Origin: Diphasiastrum complanatum
Taxonomy: Eukaryota > Streptophyta > Lycopodiopsida > Lycopodiales > Lycopodiaceae
Assembly: GCA_029204225.1 (NCBI GenBank)
Contig: CM055101.1
Coordinates: forward strand, 57,472,920 to 57,536,919
Reading direction: 5' to 3'
Length of the DNA: 64,000 nt
Shown piece after piece: positions 9,091-19,500 of this stretch. The position numbers were made by a program, and so were the translations under genes. The notes under the pieces are model-generated. The model was not told the DNA's origin. It saw nothing but the letters and a program-made list of their open reading frames with translations, and searched no databases. Numbering within the stretch: the first letter of the stretch is position 1; each line of letters begins with the position of its first letter.

Positions 9091-9525
9091 CCATAACCGA
9101 AAATTCTACAAAAGAAAATGAAAATTCCAAGGGTGTATATATAGGAAATTTTTGCACATGTGAAAAAAATGGATGATGACACATGTCAAAATCTAACTGG
9201 TCCACGTGGATTGTTCGTACTGGTAATGATGACTCAATTATGAGGCCATGTGGGTAGGGATACGTGCACGAATCAGATTTTGACACGTGTCATTCTGCAC
9301 GTGATAGATGTCAGATCAATCATTGTCTGTACCGCGGAATATTAATGACCAATCATGTGGCAACACGTGTCATTTTGAAACTCTTCCACGTGCAAATGTT
9401 TTTTATAAATAGGTCATTTTTGGCATGGATTTTGACGCAAATTTTTTATTTTTATCTGGATATTGATTTCAAGCGCGCCTTTTCCACGATCTAAGTTTCG
9501 TTGACTATCTTGCGCTTGGAACCAG

Positions 9526-10150
<625 letters not shown>

Positions 10151-11604
10151 AAGTAGAAATCCAAGGTCAAAGAGGTGTAGTCAACATCATTTTGATTGGA
10201 CCCCTTGTATATCTCCTCCTAATTTGATTGGTTTAGTGACATAAGGACCCTTGATTATGATTGGACCAATTTCATGGATCTTTCACTTTTCATTGGTCAC
10301 ATGACTTTATGACAACACATAGGAAAGTGTCACTAGCCCTCTCCTATCATGTCATGGGTAAAAGCCTAACCTACCTCAAGCTACATCACACACCAAAATT
10401 GGCCTAATCACCTAGTAACATGTGTGCATGGGGTAGAAAAGTCAAAGTACCCTCCAAATTTAAGATTAAGGCCTATTGACTATTCAAACTCTTTATAAAT
10501 GAACTAAACATATTATGGATACCCTCCACATGTGGGAACATGCTCCACACATGTGAGATTTCACTATGTACATGATATTGCAAAAGATCAAGCTAGATTT
10601 TGCGTATTTTTCACACATTGTTCAACTTGGTTCAAAGAAACATAGGATTTGGCATCTTAAGTTATTCTTTTGGAGTGTCCCAAGCTTATCGAGACATCAC
10701 AACATCGTTGATATGAGTAATCACATTATCTTCAACCAATAGATTGATAAAAATAAGTGATCATCGTGCTCTCTTATCATAGCTTTGGCATTGAATTCCA
10801 CCATGGTTGTCGAACACAATGCTATTGCTCATTTGAAAAAATGCCAACCTACACCAAATCACCTTCCTCCAAGTTTGACATAGTTCGGCTAAACATTTCA
10901 TGATCACAAATTCTTGGGATCAACATGTCGCCAGCTTCCTAGGCAATGAAATGGTTAAACTAGGTTTAATAAATGTTGATTTTCTACTTTGGGGTGAACT
11001 CTCGCTCCCAACATACCATACTTTGCAAGTAAAAGCTTTACCGCCTTGTATTTGGGTCGAATCTGGATGGCCCAAATAGTGGGTAGGGAGCCAAAAATTT
11101 CTTAAGTAGTCAATTTTAGACTATTCCTTCGAAGTGAAATAACTGTTCTTGTAAATGAATTTTACCTATTGCCTGCTTCATAGCCTTCAACTTGAAATTC
11201 TTTTATGAAGTTAACAGGCTCCTTGTCCTTCAAATCCATTTAAAACTTCATGATCAAGGAAACCTCCAAGAAAACATAAATTTTACCTTCAAATACTTCA
11301 GTTTGAGCATTTTGAAGGCTGCCTTTCAAGGAAAGTTGTTGCGAGAGAATTCGGGAAGATTTTGGCTATGTAGGGCCTAGGGAAAGTGTGTCCTCCCTCA
11401 TGGATTTTTTTTTCTCTTATTTTTCTTCTCCCAAGCCATGGCCGCTAGTGGAAAGTAGTCCAATTCAATTGGGAATTTCTCATGCTTTAGTGCATGGAGA
11501 AACTTGCCCTCAAATATGCTATTAATGACAACTTTCCAATCACACAAGATTTCCAAAAACACCCTCCCATACATTTTTAGATACCCATAGTTCCCTATTG
11601 TGGC
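10151..11604. other. no gene seen
   Basis: A/T-rich sequence without domains, introns or repeats that I can support. A short dyad around CCACATGTGGGAACATGCTC and its mate CCACACATGTGAG lies near 10,525-10,560. Confidence 0.5.
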
Positions 11605-12287
11605 TGATGGGGCAAGGAAGATGGAAGAACGCGGACGGAAAAGAGAGCAGGAATATTGCGGAATAGCTCTCCTGTTCTAGTCATGTGCTAAATGCAAAAA
11701 CAGTCTAATAGACAGCTTATGCTAAATGTAATCATAGCTTTAAGTGTTCTAATTGTCCAACAGGATCTTAAAAATTAATTCATACTCTCAAAAATGAAAG
11801 TACAGTCCACCGAAGAGATTAGAAATGGTTTGTGTGGTATTTAAACTAAAAATCAGATTCAATGTGAAGTATAATTCTGAAATAAATGGAAGAGCAGTAT
11901 GATATTGCGAGTTCCTCAGGCGTCAAAGACAGTCATCGTCTGAGGAGTCATAGACATCTGTGTTCTGATCAGAGTGAGTAAACAAGCGCGATCAAACAGC
12001 GATAGAGTGCATTCAATCACAACAAGCATTCATCTACGTTATACACAGATAGAAAAGGTGCTGCTACTATATTACACTGAAGCACAATACAAACAACAAT
12101 TACAACAAAAAATTGACAGCGTAACTGGGAGGCTCGAATAATATTTCTGACGACGGAGCAACCACTAATCTGTGCTTGGATTATCTATTTATAGATTTCA
12201 TCCGTGTATTAATTACATTGAATGTTTGTCACCTAATCAGGAAAGTCATTGTACTTGGAAGTATATGGCTTTTGTGACAACTATACA
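11605..12287 (-). mobile_element. solo copia LTR
   Basis: Aligned by eye over its whole length with the LTR at 41,041-41,740. Shared landmarks include ACAGTCCACCGAAGAGATTA, GTGTTCTGATCA and CAAGCATTCATCT. No primer binding site or coding sequence adjoins it. The inner end (TGATGGGG) is clear; the outer end is set at CTATACA by comparison and is uncertain by about 20 bp. No target duplication was identified. Confidence 0.65.
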
Positions 12288-12724
12288 TAGTATGTGTATG
12301 GAGAGCCCTAGTAGAGAAACCCACACGGATAGTTATGTTGTATCCATCACTTACGTGACAAGTTTTGTCCATAACTACGAGGGGGAACCATTTTTGGTTC
12401 TCTAGCTTTTCATTTTGACAAATTGTGTTTTTTTCCAGCCTTGCACGATTTACTTCCTCCCTCTTCTTGAAAAAAGAGGACATATGAGAGAGAATGTATG
12501 ATGTTGTGGAGAAAAAATAATTCTTGCTTTTCTAGTGGGCCACATGTGCCCTAAAATTCTAATGACCTACAATTGGCGGTTTTCTATTTTGAAAACTAGA
12601 GGGGCTCGTCGAGATTCCGAAAAAATCTAGAGAGAATGATTTAGAATAGTTGAAAATATAAATTATTCTTGGAATCTTCTAAAGAGGAGGATTCGTTAAA
12701 GAGAGAGAAGAGGAGGCAAGAGGA

Positions 12725-12730
<6 letters not shown>
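12288..12730. other. no gene seen
   Basis: Short spacer between the solo LTR and the GA microsatellite. Nothing recognisable. Confidence 0.4.

Positions 12731-12768
<38 letters not shown>
12731..12768. repeat. (GA)n microsatellite
   Basis: 38 bp of pure GA dinucleotides. Confidence 0.95.
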
Positions 12769-12770
<2 letters not shown>

Positions 12771-13141
12771 CACTCATTTTAACAAATGTATGAACACCAG
12801 ACTCATCATATTAAAAACAAACTTATCCCATTTGCCGCCACACGAAGATCATTGCCTCCCCAATGTCACAAGGCTAATGTCATACATGGACGGTGCATAG
12901 GCTTATTGTGAGATATAGACCCCCCTACTCGGCCCTAAGTTCCTAGGAACATGTTTGCATCTATCTCACATAGTGCCCTTCCTCTTATCACTCACGAATG
13001 TGACAGAGAGAGCCTTGGACCCACGTTGGCTTCCTTATCTCATCTCACCTGCCAAAGGGGGACCCTAAACGGCCTTCATGAACGTCCCGTTTCATGACTC
13101 GAGAGTCTTCGACTCTTCTACATTCATCTCTTCTCTCTACT

Positions 13142-13226
13142 TTTCTAGAGCTTTCTTCCAACCCTTCTACTCTCTCCTCTCTCTCCTCTCGCACTTTACG
13201 ACAATACATCCTCTTTATATATATTT
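13142..13226 (+). promoter_or_regulatory. promoter of the first hsp20 gene
   Basis: A TTTATATATAT box lies at about 13,215-13,225, roughly 200 bp before the ATG. Upstream, TTCTAGAGCTTTCTTCC (from ~13,144) is an imperfect heat-shock element with alternating TTC and GA units. The inverted gene copy has a better-formed element (TTTCTAGACCTTTCT on the minus strand) in the corresponding place. Confidence 0.5.
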
Positions 13227-13422
13227 TCCTCATCCTTCCATATCTTGCATAATGTCAGTGAGTTCGTGACGAGTTATCTACAACTACGCGGTCATAGTAA
13301 TTGATATAATCTCGACATTGGGGATTCTCAATTCATCAACTCTCGCCATTGAGACAATCTTAGCAATCGCAGACAGCAATTCATTTCTGAGAAGGAAGTT
13401 ATTTTACCTCTTTTAGCTGGAT

Positions 13423-14101
13423 ATGGCTTTGACCCCATTCTTCTTTGGCCGAGATCAAAGTATTTTTGATCCCTTGGATAGAATTCTAGAGCCTTTTGAC
13501 AGATTTCCTCTGTGGGACAATGCACCTTCTCGACAGTTCGCCCAGGATGTGAGTGCCATTGCCAGTACTCGAGTAGACTGGCTCGAAACCCCGGATGCTC
13601 ATATTTTCAAAGCCGATCTACCAGGTAATTCATTGTTCCTGATCTCAGCATATGTCTCTAAGACTTTATGCTCACAATTTCGAATAATCTTCCTCAGTAA
13701 TCTGCAAGCCAGAAAATCTTCATGCTCGGGCTCTCTTTATTGTACTTATTGTTGTTCTCTTTCTCTGATTCATCGGATCTGTATTCTAAATCTTTTGACT
13801 GTGTCTTGATTTGTTGCTATTCTCAATCTCAGGGTTGAAAAAGGAAGAAATAAAGGTTCAGGTGGAAGATGGTAGTACGTTACAGATAAGCGGGGAACGC
13901 AAGAAAGAGGAGGTGGAGAAGACGGACAAATGGCATCGGGTGGAGCGTAGGCAGGGCAGTTTCCTGCGACGCATTCGCTTACCAGAGAATGCGAAAGTGG
14001 AGGAAGTGAAGGCGAAGGTTGAGGATGGCGTCCTCACCGTCACTGTTCCCAAAATCGAGAAACCTAAGCACGAAGAGAAGCCCATCGAAATCTCCAGCTA
14101 A
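13423..14101 (+). CDS. cytosolic class I small heat-shock protein (Hsp20), two exons
   Basis: Exon 1 is 13,423-13,624, the GT-AG intron 13,625-13,832, and exon 2 13,833-14,101. Together they encode 156 residues, the usual size for class I Hsp20. The N-terminal arm ([11 protein letters not shown], then [16 protein letters not shown]) is typical of the class. The alpha-crystallin domain starts around residue 48 ([20 protein letters not shown]) and contains [36 protein letters not shown] and GVLTVTVPK. The C-terminal IEI near the end is the I-x-I motif that bridges subunits in the oligomer. The protein is an ATP-independent chaperone holding unfolding proteins in the cytosol. Intron phase 1 splits the Gly after DLP. 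A poly(A)-like AATAAA lies at 14,126. The gene looks intact. An intron is unusual for this class. Confidence 0.93.
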
Positions 14102-14827
14102 ATTGCAACAACATATTGCATGCCAAATAAAAGAGAACTTCAGATGTTTGAACAACATACGTGTAGCTCAATTTTACTGATTCGCTTTCCAAGCACTAAG
14201 AATGAAACTATGTCCATTATGAAGCCCTTGAATGACTCTGTATCAAGTTTTTGCTACTAGTAGTAATATATAACTTAGCCTATCAAAGGTTTTTATGATA
14301 AATGCGAGTGATGATTTTGGTTTCTTTTTTACCATCAGGTGTATTATCTCTGAGATTGTAGATGTCTAGTGTGCCTTGTTAGTTCTGTGGACGTGTGTGT
14401 TTTGTTGTCTACTCGCAGATATTGCTCTAGAAAATTCTGTCTTAAAATATGTTGATTAGGTTTTCCAAATTTGTTGGCACCTAATTATATGCAATGCAGG
14501 CTACATTACTCTCCAAATAGCACTCCAAATGCTATTTTTAAAAACCTATTGCTTATGTTCTGAAAACCTATGAAGTGGAAAGATTTTTTCAAGTCTTGAA
14601 GGGCACATTCTAGAATCTGCATCTACATATCATATCTCATTTAAACAATGTGTGCATTTGTGATTAGGTTGTGTTGTCACGCACATTGCCTCCTCACACC
14701 CAATGGAGTGTGACACCTCACCCAAATAGCTCCCCATGACGACTATTAGTATTTTATTCGCGTCAAAGAGGCGATGCAATGCTCTCAAACCAATATCCTT
14801 TTTGAAATCATTTGGGCATATACTTTC
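14102..14827. other. 3' flank of the first hsp20 gene
   Basis: To about 14,420 this matches, in reverse, the 3' flank of the second hsp20 gene (21,950-22,340). Shared landmarks include CTCTGAGATTG, CTTGTTAGTT and GTGGACGTGTGTGTT. So the hsp20 duplication includes ~300 bp beyond the gene. The remainder has no gene I can see. Confidence 0.6.
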
Positions 14828-15092
14828 TGTTAGAAATCAATGATAAACTTCATTGTTATTGTTTACGATGTACACTAATGTTGACAGCTGTTACCAGTTA
14901 TGATTAGCCGTAGGCTAGTCTATTAGTCTATTCGTAGGTTTTCTCTCTCTATCAAGGTTCAGGGTTTATATGTACACTTTATATTCAGTATGAAGTTAGT
15001 GTGATAGAGTGATATTGCGTGTTCTTTTTCCGTCTCCCTACTTGGTGATTGTTTATGGTGAATGCTTGATATTGCATATCTGATTATTGACA
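14828..15092 (+). mobile_element. copia 5' LTR with adjacent primer binding site
   Basis: A 265-bp segment from TGTTAGAAATC to ATTATTGACA, followed at 15,093 by TGGTATCAGAGC, the tRNA-Met primer site. It is the 5' end of the element whose gag lies at 16-18 kb. No matching 3' LTR was found in the window; the element is cut at 18,386 by an antisense copia. Confidence 0.7.
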
Positions 15093-15640
15093 TGGTATCA
15101 GAGCTACGATAGTCCTGCGTGCTTGATCAGTGGATACAACTTGTCACAGGCTCCGCAACGAAGTGAGAAAGTCCTTCACAGGAGGTGAAAGCTTGGAGAG
15201 ACAAAAACGGCTGGAAGAAATTCTTCTTGATGTATTTTACAGGTTTTGGAGCTCACAGTTATTAGTGGGGAATGAAGACACAGTCCCGGAGGCATCGGAA
15301 AGGCTAGGGCAGCATCAGACAGGTTGAAAATCTGTTGTGTGGGAAAAGTTTTACAATATGTTTTTTGGTCTTTGTGAAAAGTATCATTTCTCAGAGAGTT
15401 GTGCCAAGAAATCTCTCATTTGTTTGTTTGGGGTACTGCAAATCATACCAGATAGTGTCTAGTACTGCCATTTAGAGCCTTGAGGCTTCATAACTTTCAC
15501 ATTAGTGATATCTGTCTGTTTGAACGATCACTCGTTTTGAAATCTAAGCAAAGAGGAGGAGGCGTAGCCGCCGCGTCGAAGTAGGAAAACTGGAATATTC
15601 CCTCTGAAAGTTCTTATATTCTCTCTTTTTTATATTCGTA

Positions 15641-15882
15641 CTAATATCGGATCCAAGCGAGCTAGCTGAAGGGAAACCCGAACAGTCGTACATCTGCGCT
15701 CCAGTCCGATATCGCATGTTCGTACCGATATCGAATCCAAGCGCACGAGCTAAAAGAGAATTCTTAGCAGTTGTACATTTGTGCTCCAGTCCGATATCGC
15801 TTGCTCCAATATCGGATCCACACGCACAAGTTAAAGAGGATCCTGAGCAGTCGTACTTCCGCGTTCCATTCCGATATCAGGT
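15641..15882 (+). promoter_or_regulatory. three-dyad leader array in a copia element, first copy
   Basis: Motif cores ATATCG in forward orientation start at 15,644, 15,728 and 15,809. Reverse cores CGATAT start at 15,707, 15,792 and 15,872. Full forward copies read like AATATCGGATCCAAGCGAG and reverse copies like TGCGCTCCAGTCCGATATC. Each forward/reverse pair can form an 8-bp and a 6-bp stem around a small internal loop, with a ~30-nt apical loop. The array sits ~110 bp before the gag ATG at 15,993 and matches the arrays of unit A in order, number and spacing. Confidence 0.75.
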
Positions 15883-15992
15883 GTACAACCAAAAAAAAAT
15901 TATTATACAGTTCTGTGGCGTGATAAAATTTGGAGACTAAGTTGTGTACTCAGACTGAGCCATTTTTGTGATTCGGACTTGTCTATCCAGTA

Positions 15993-16690
15993 ATGGCAAC
16001 TCTAAGCGAGAGTGTCCTAAATGAGTCAAGCAAATTGGAAGGAGCTGGCAACTATGCAGTTTGGAATTCAAACTGAAGAACATTTTGATGGAAAAGGAGC
16101 TATGGGAGATCGTGACAGGTGAAGAGACAAGGCCATTGATTGAAGAAGATCAACGGACATTTGACAGGAGAAAACGGAAAGCACAGAATGTCATCAACTT
16201 ATCAGTTAGAGATGCAATTAATCCCTACATCTCGGATTCAAAAGGACCAAAAGAAGCATGGGATACGTTGAAGGCATTGTTTGAGACCACAAACACATCT
16301 CGAGTGCTTTTCTTGAAGATGAAGCTGCACACATTGCGGATGGATGATGGTGCAACTGTTGCTAATCACCTACTGAAGATCAAAGAGATTCGTGACCAAT
16401 TAGCAGCAGTTGGAGAGTACAGGATGGTGAGATCATCCAGTTGACATTGAATAGTTTGAATGAGTCACATTAGATGTTTGTGACAAGTATAGCCACACGG
16501 GAAAATCTTCCAACCAATGAAGAGTTAGGTGGATTGCTTTTGCAGGAAGAACAACGTCAAGAGAACTTGAGTCATCGCAACAGGGGATTTGATCAAGCTC
16601 TTGCAGTCAAGGGACGTGGTGGTAGATTTGGTCATGGAAGACACCAATCAAGAGGTGGAAACTCAAATCGTGGATCATTCCAACAATTTC
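15993..16690 (+). pseudogene. copia gag, first copy (frameshifted)
   Basis: ATG at 15,993 (MATLSESVLNESSKLEGAGN). A one-base loss near 16,058 shifts the frame, which then continues from 16,061 as KNILMEKELWEIVTGEETRP, NTSRVLFLKMKLHTLRMDDG and IKEIRDQLAAVGE. This is the UBN2-type capsid domain of copia. After another shift near 16,420 it resumes as ATRENLPTNEELGGLLLQEE and Arg/Gly-rich sequence. It stops before the zinc knuckle, where the duplication joint falls. Confidence 0.8.
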
Positions 16691-16923
16691 AAGAAAAATC
16701 TCTCATTTGTCTGTTTGGAGTACCACAAATCACACTAGATAGTGTCTAGTACTGTCATTCAGAGTTAGGAAGCTTCATACTTTTTGATCTCTGTCTTTTG
16801 AACGATCACACATTTCGAAATCTTTGCAAAGAGGAGGCGGTGTAGCCGCCGTGCCGAAGTGGAGAATCTAGAATATTCTCTTTGAAAGTTCTTATATTCT
16901 CTCTACTTTTCATTTTGTCCGTA

Positions 16924-17166
16924 CCAATATCGGATCAACGCGCCAGAAGTAAAGAAAACTAAGAGCAGTCATACATTCACACGTCATACTGATATCACAT
17001 ATCAATACCAATATTGGATCGACGCGCCAGAGGTAAAGAAAATCCAAAGCAGTCGTCCATCTGCGCATCATACCGATATCGCATATTTGTACCAATATTG
17101 GATCCACGCACGCGAGCGAAAGAGAATCGCGAGTAGTCGTGCACCCGCGCATCGTACCGATATCAG
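16924..17166 (+). promoter_or_regulatory. three-dyad leader array in a copia element, second copy
   Basis: Forward motifs (CCAATATTGGATCGACGCGC type) begin at 16,924, 17,008 and 17,092; reverse motifs (TGCGCATCATACCGATATC type) at 16,976, 17,060 and 17,144. Both series have an 84-bp period. Sequence has drifted from the first copy (15.6 kb), but order and period are kept. It precedes the gag start at 17,235. Confidence 0.75.
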
Positions 17167-17234
17167 GTGTCCAACCAAAAATTTACAGTTCTATGGTGTG
17201 ATAAATTTTGTGAGCCAGACTCATCTATCTAGTA

Positions 17235-18385
17235 ATGGCAACTCTAAGCAAGAGTGTCCTTAATGAGTCAAGCAAATTGGAAGGTGCTGGCAACTATGCA
17301 GTTTAGAAATTCAAACTGAAGAGTATTTTGATGGAAAAGGAGCTGTGAGAGATCGTGACAGGTGAAGAGACATGATTGAAGAAGACCAGCGGGCATTTGA
17401 TAGGAGAAAACGGAAAGCCCAGAATGTCATCAACTTATCAGTTAAAGATGCAATTGTTCCCTATATTTCAGATTCAGAAGGACCAAAAGAAACGTGGGAT
17501 ACATTGAAGGCATTGTTTGAAACGACAAATACATCTCGAATATTGTTTCTGAAGATGAAGTTGCATACATTGCGGATGGATGATGGTGCAACTATTGCCG
17601 ATCACATGCTGAAGATCAAAGAGATCCGTGACCAATTAGCAGAAGTTGGAGAGCGAGTACAAGATTGTGAGATCGTGCAATTGACATTGAATAGTCTGAG
17701 TGAGTCACATCATATGTTTGTGACGAGTATAGCCACAAGAGAAAATCTTCCAATCTATGAAGAACTAGGTAGACTGTTTTTGCAAGAAGAGCAACGTCAA
17801 GAGAACTTGAATCATCGTAACAGGAGCTATGATCAAGCTCTTACAGTTAGAGGCCGTGGAAAGTATCAATCGAGAGGAGGAAACTCAAGTTGGGGATCAT
17901 TTCAACAATTTCATGAGCAAGTCAATGATAGTCCGAATCGAGACAATTGGAATCAAGGTCGAGGTCAAGGACGCGGCTATTCAAGACAAAATAAACTTGG
18001 AAATTGTTGGTATTGCAACAAACCTGGACACTGGGAGCGTGAATGCTTCAAGAAACAGAAGGAGATGGAACAAAGAAAAGACAAAGGGCAAGTGGGAAAT
18101 TATGCTGATCAACATCAATTTGATGATTATTATCATGAAAACAATTATACTGATCAACATCAATACGATGATGATCAATATGAAGATGATACGAGTGAGA
18201 GCTCAAAATTGTTCATTGCAGCATTAATGACAAGTGATGAAACCAACGATATCTGGTACATTGATAGTGGTGCATCCAAGCACATGACTTCAAGGAAAGA
18301 GTGGTTTTTAGAACTCAAGGTGATAAAGTTGGACAAGCCGATGGCAAATTGCTATCTGTTAAAGGAGTTGGAGTGGTACCAATGA
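17235..18385 (+). pseudogene. copia gag and protease start, second copy
   Basis: Start at 17,235, with a TAG replacing Trp near 17,305 and a 7-nt deletion near 17,371. From 17,372 a long frame encodes the capsid domain, an Arg/Gly-rich stretch and a CCHC zinc knuckle (CWYCNKPGHWERECFKK, near 18,007-18,056), which packages RNA. An acidic Asp/Tyr-rich linker with DQHQ repeats follows, then the aspartic protease motif IWYIDSGASKHMT. A further shift follows EWF near 18,305. At 18,386 the sequence switches to an antisense copia. Confidence 0.8.
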
Positions 18386-19500
18386 AGGCTTCTGATTTCT
18401 TCTTTATGAAATACACTACAGTCCTTCTGGAGAATTCGTCAATAAAGGTTGTAAAATACTTGGCAGCCTTCAGCGAAGGATTTTTCATCGGGCCACAAAT
18501 AGCTGAATGTACAACATCTAGTAATCCTCTAGCAACATGTTGATGACTTGACTTAAATGGCTTTCTTGTCTTTTTACCAACTAGACAGTCTTGACAGACA
18601 GGTAGCTCGACCTTTTTGCGAGAATGGTCGATATCAAGAACAATAGATTGTCTAGACATTCGTTGTACAACAGCATAATTTAAATGACCAAGTCTATAAT
18701 GCCAAAGTAAACCTTTATTTGAATGAATTGAAGTACTGAGAGCCTGACTAAAGGCAGAAAAACAATGACTCAATTTATACAAGTATCCATGCCTCTTTCC
18801 GAGTGCTAGGATCTTGCTTGTCCTATTAACTACTTTACACTGATCACATTCGAATTCTACTTTGTGTCCTAGATCTATGATTCTACTTACAGAGAGTAGA
18901 TTCGTAGATAAATTTGGTACATAAAGGACTTTAGAGAGTAGCTTAGATTGATCATTTGCAAAGCATAATCTTATTGTGCCTTCACCTTTAATAGCTTGTG
19001 TGCTATTTGTTGCCAAGGTGAACGAATTTCTGGGTACTGTAAGGTGTATAGGACTTGAAATAGCCAATGAGGCGAGTGGCTCCGGAATCCAGGAATCAAG
19101 AACTGTCGCCAGATGCTCCTTGATGGTTGGTCATGAAGGCATCATGATCCGCTTCTTGAATGGGCTGTGGAGCTTTTGTAACTGCATTTGCCACTTGATT
19201 TGACTACCCTTTGCTGTTATTCTTTTCTTGAAGTATGCGACAGTCTTGTATTTCGTAGTTGTTTCATTTGCAGTATCTGCAAAACAACTTCTTCTTTGTC
19301 TGCGAATTTGATTGCTGCTTGTGTTGAGCTAGTTTCTGGTCTGGCTTTGATTGCTTCGGACCTTTCTTCTTCTTCTACTTTGTCGTGCTCTTGTTGGTGT
19401 ACAAGGCGTGAGAATCAGCTGAGGAACTCAAGGCTTCGTTCCTTCGCGTGTCTTCCTGCAACAACATAGCAATGACTCTCGAAAGAGTCAATTCTAGATG
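18386..19500 (-). pseudogene. antisense copia fragment: gag end, protease region, integrase start
   Basis: On the minus strand from ~19,500: LSRVIAMLLQEDTRRNE (gag end), a zinc-knuckle-like CRYCKRNNYEIQDCR, then IRLCFANDQSKLLSKVLYVP and STNLLSVSRIIDLGHKVEFE. The GAG-pre-integrase signature WHYRLGHLNYA and CQDCLVGKKTRKPFKSSHQH follow, then the integrase start up to KKKSEAF. It ends at 18,386 in the middle of integrase. It belongs to the same family as the plus-strand copy at 25.7-28.6 kb (shared LGHKVEFE.DQC and SQAL). Confidence 0.8.

Larger units (their letters stand above)
1887..9525 (+). repeat. left arm of a large inverted repeat
   Basis: This segment reappears in reverse orientation at about 54,280-64,000. 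Corresponding features sum to about 65,980 in the outer part (for example 4343-4645 with 61,333-61,635, one residue different in 100) and about 63,820 in the inner part. The change of offset comes from a ~2-kb segment present in the right arm (57.85-59.78 kb) and absent here at about 6199. The order is: unit A1, a copia LTR with gag start, an intron-bearing unknown gene, a second unknown gene, and unit A2. The arms share the nested copia insertion, so they were duplicated after that insertion. Confidence 0.85.
7820..9525 (+). repeat. direct repeat unit A, copy A2 (internally deleted)
   Basis: Second copy of unit A in the same orientation as A1. It lacks the segment encoding the histone tail and alpha-1; the leader array is joined directly to the methionine of the alpha-2 helix. 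It ends abruptly at about 9520 inside the MSNFD-side leader. A different repeat end follows (AAAAACATCTTTTTCAAAGG to CTCTAATG), which also occurs near 59,740-59,790. Confidence 0.75.
15405..17940 (+). repeat. tandem duplication of a copia leader plus gag start (unit ~1.29 kb)
   Basis: 15,405-16,697 and 16,698-17,940 have the same order: CTCTCATTTGT.. stretch, AAGAGGAGG..GTAGCCGCCG, six-motif array, MATLS.. gag start. They are clearly diverged. The joint falls where gag (CAACAATTTCAAGAAAAATC) runs straight into leader sequence (TCTCATTTG). The corresponding place in the first unit reads AAGAAATCTCTCATTTG, so a short shared AAGAAA/TCTC stretch could have guided the join. Confidence 0.7.
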
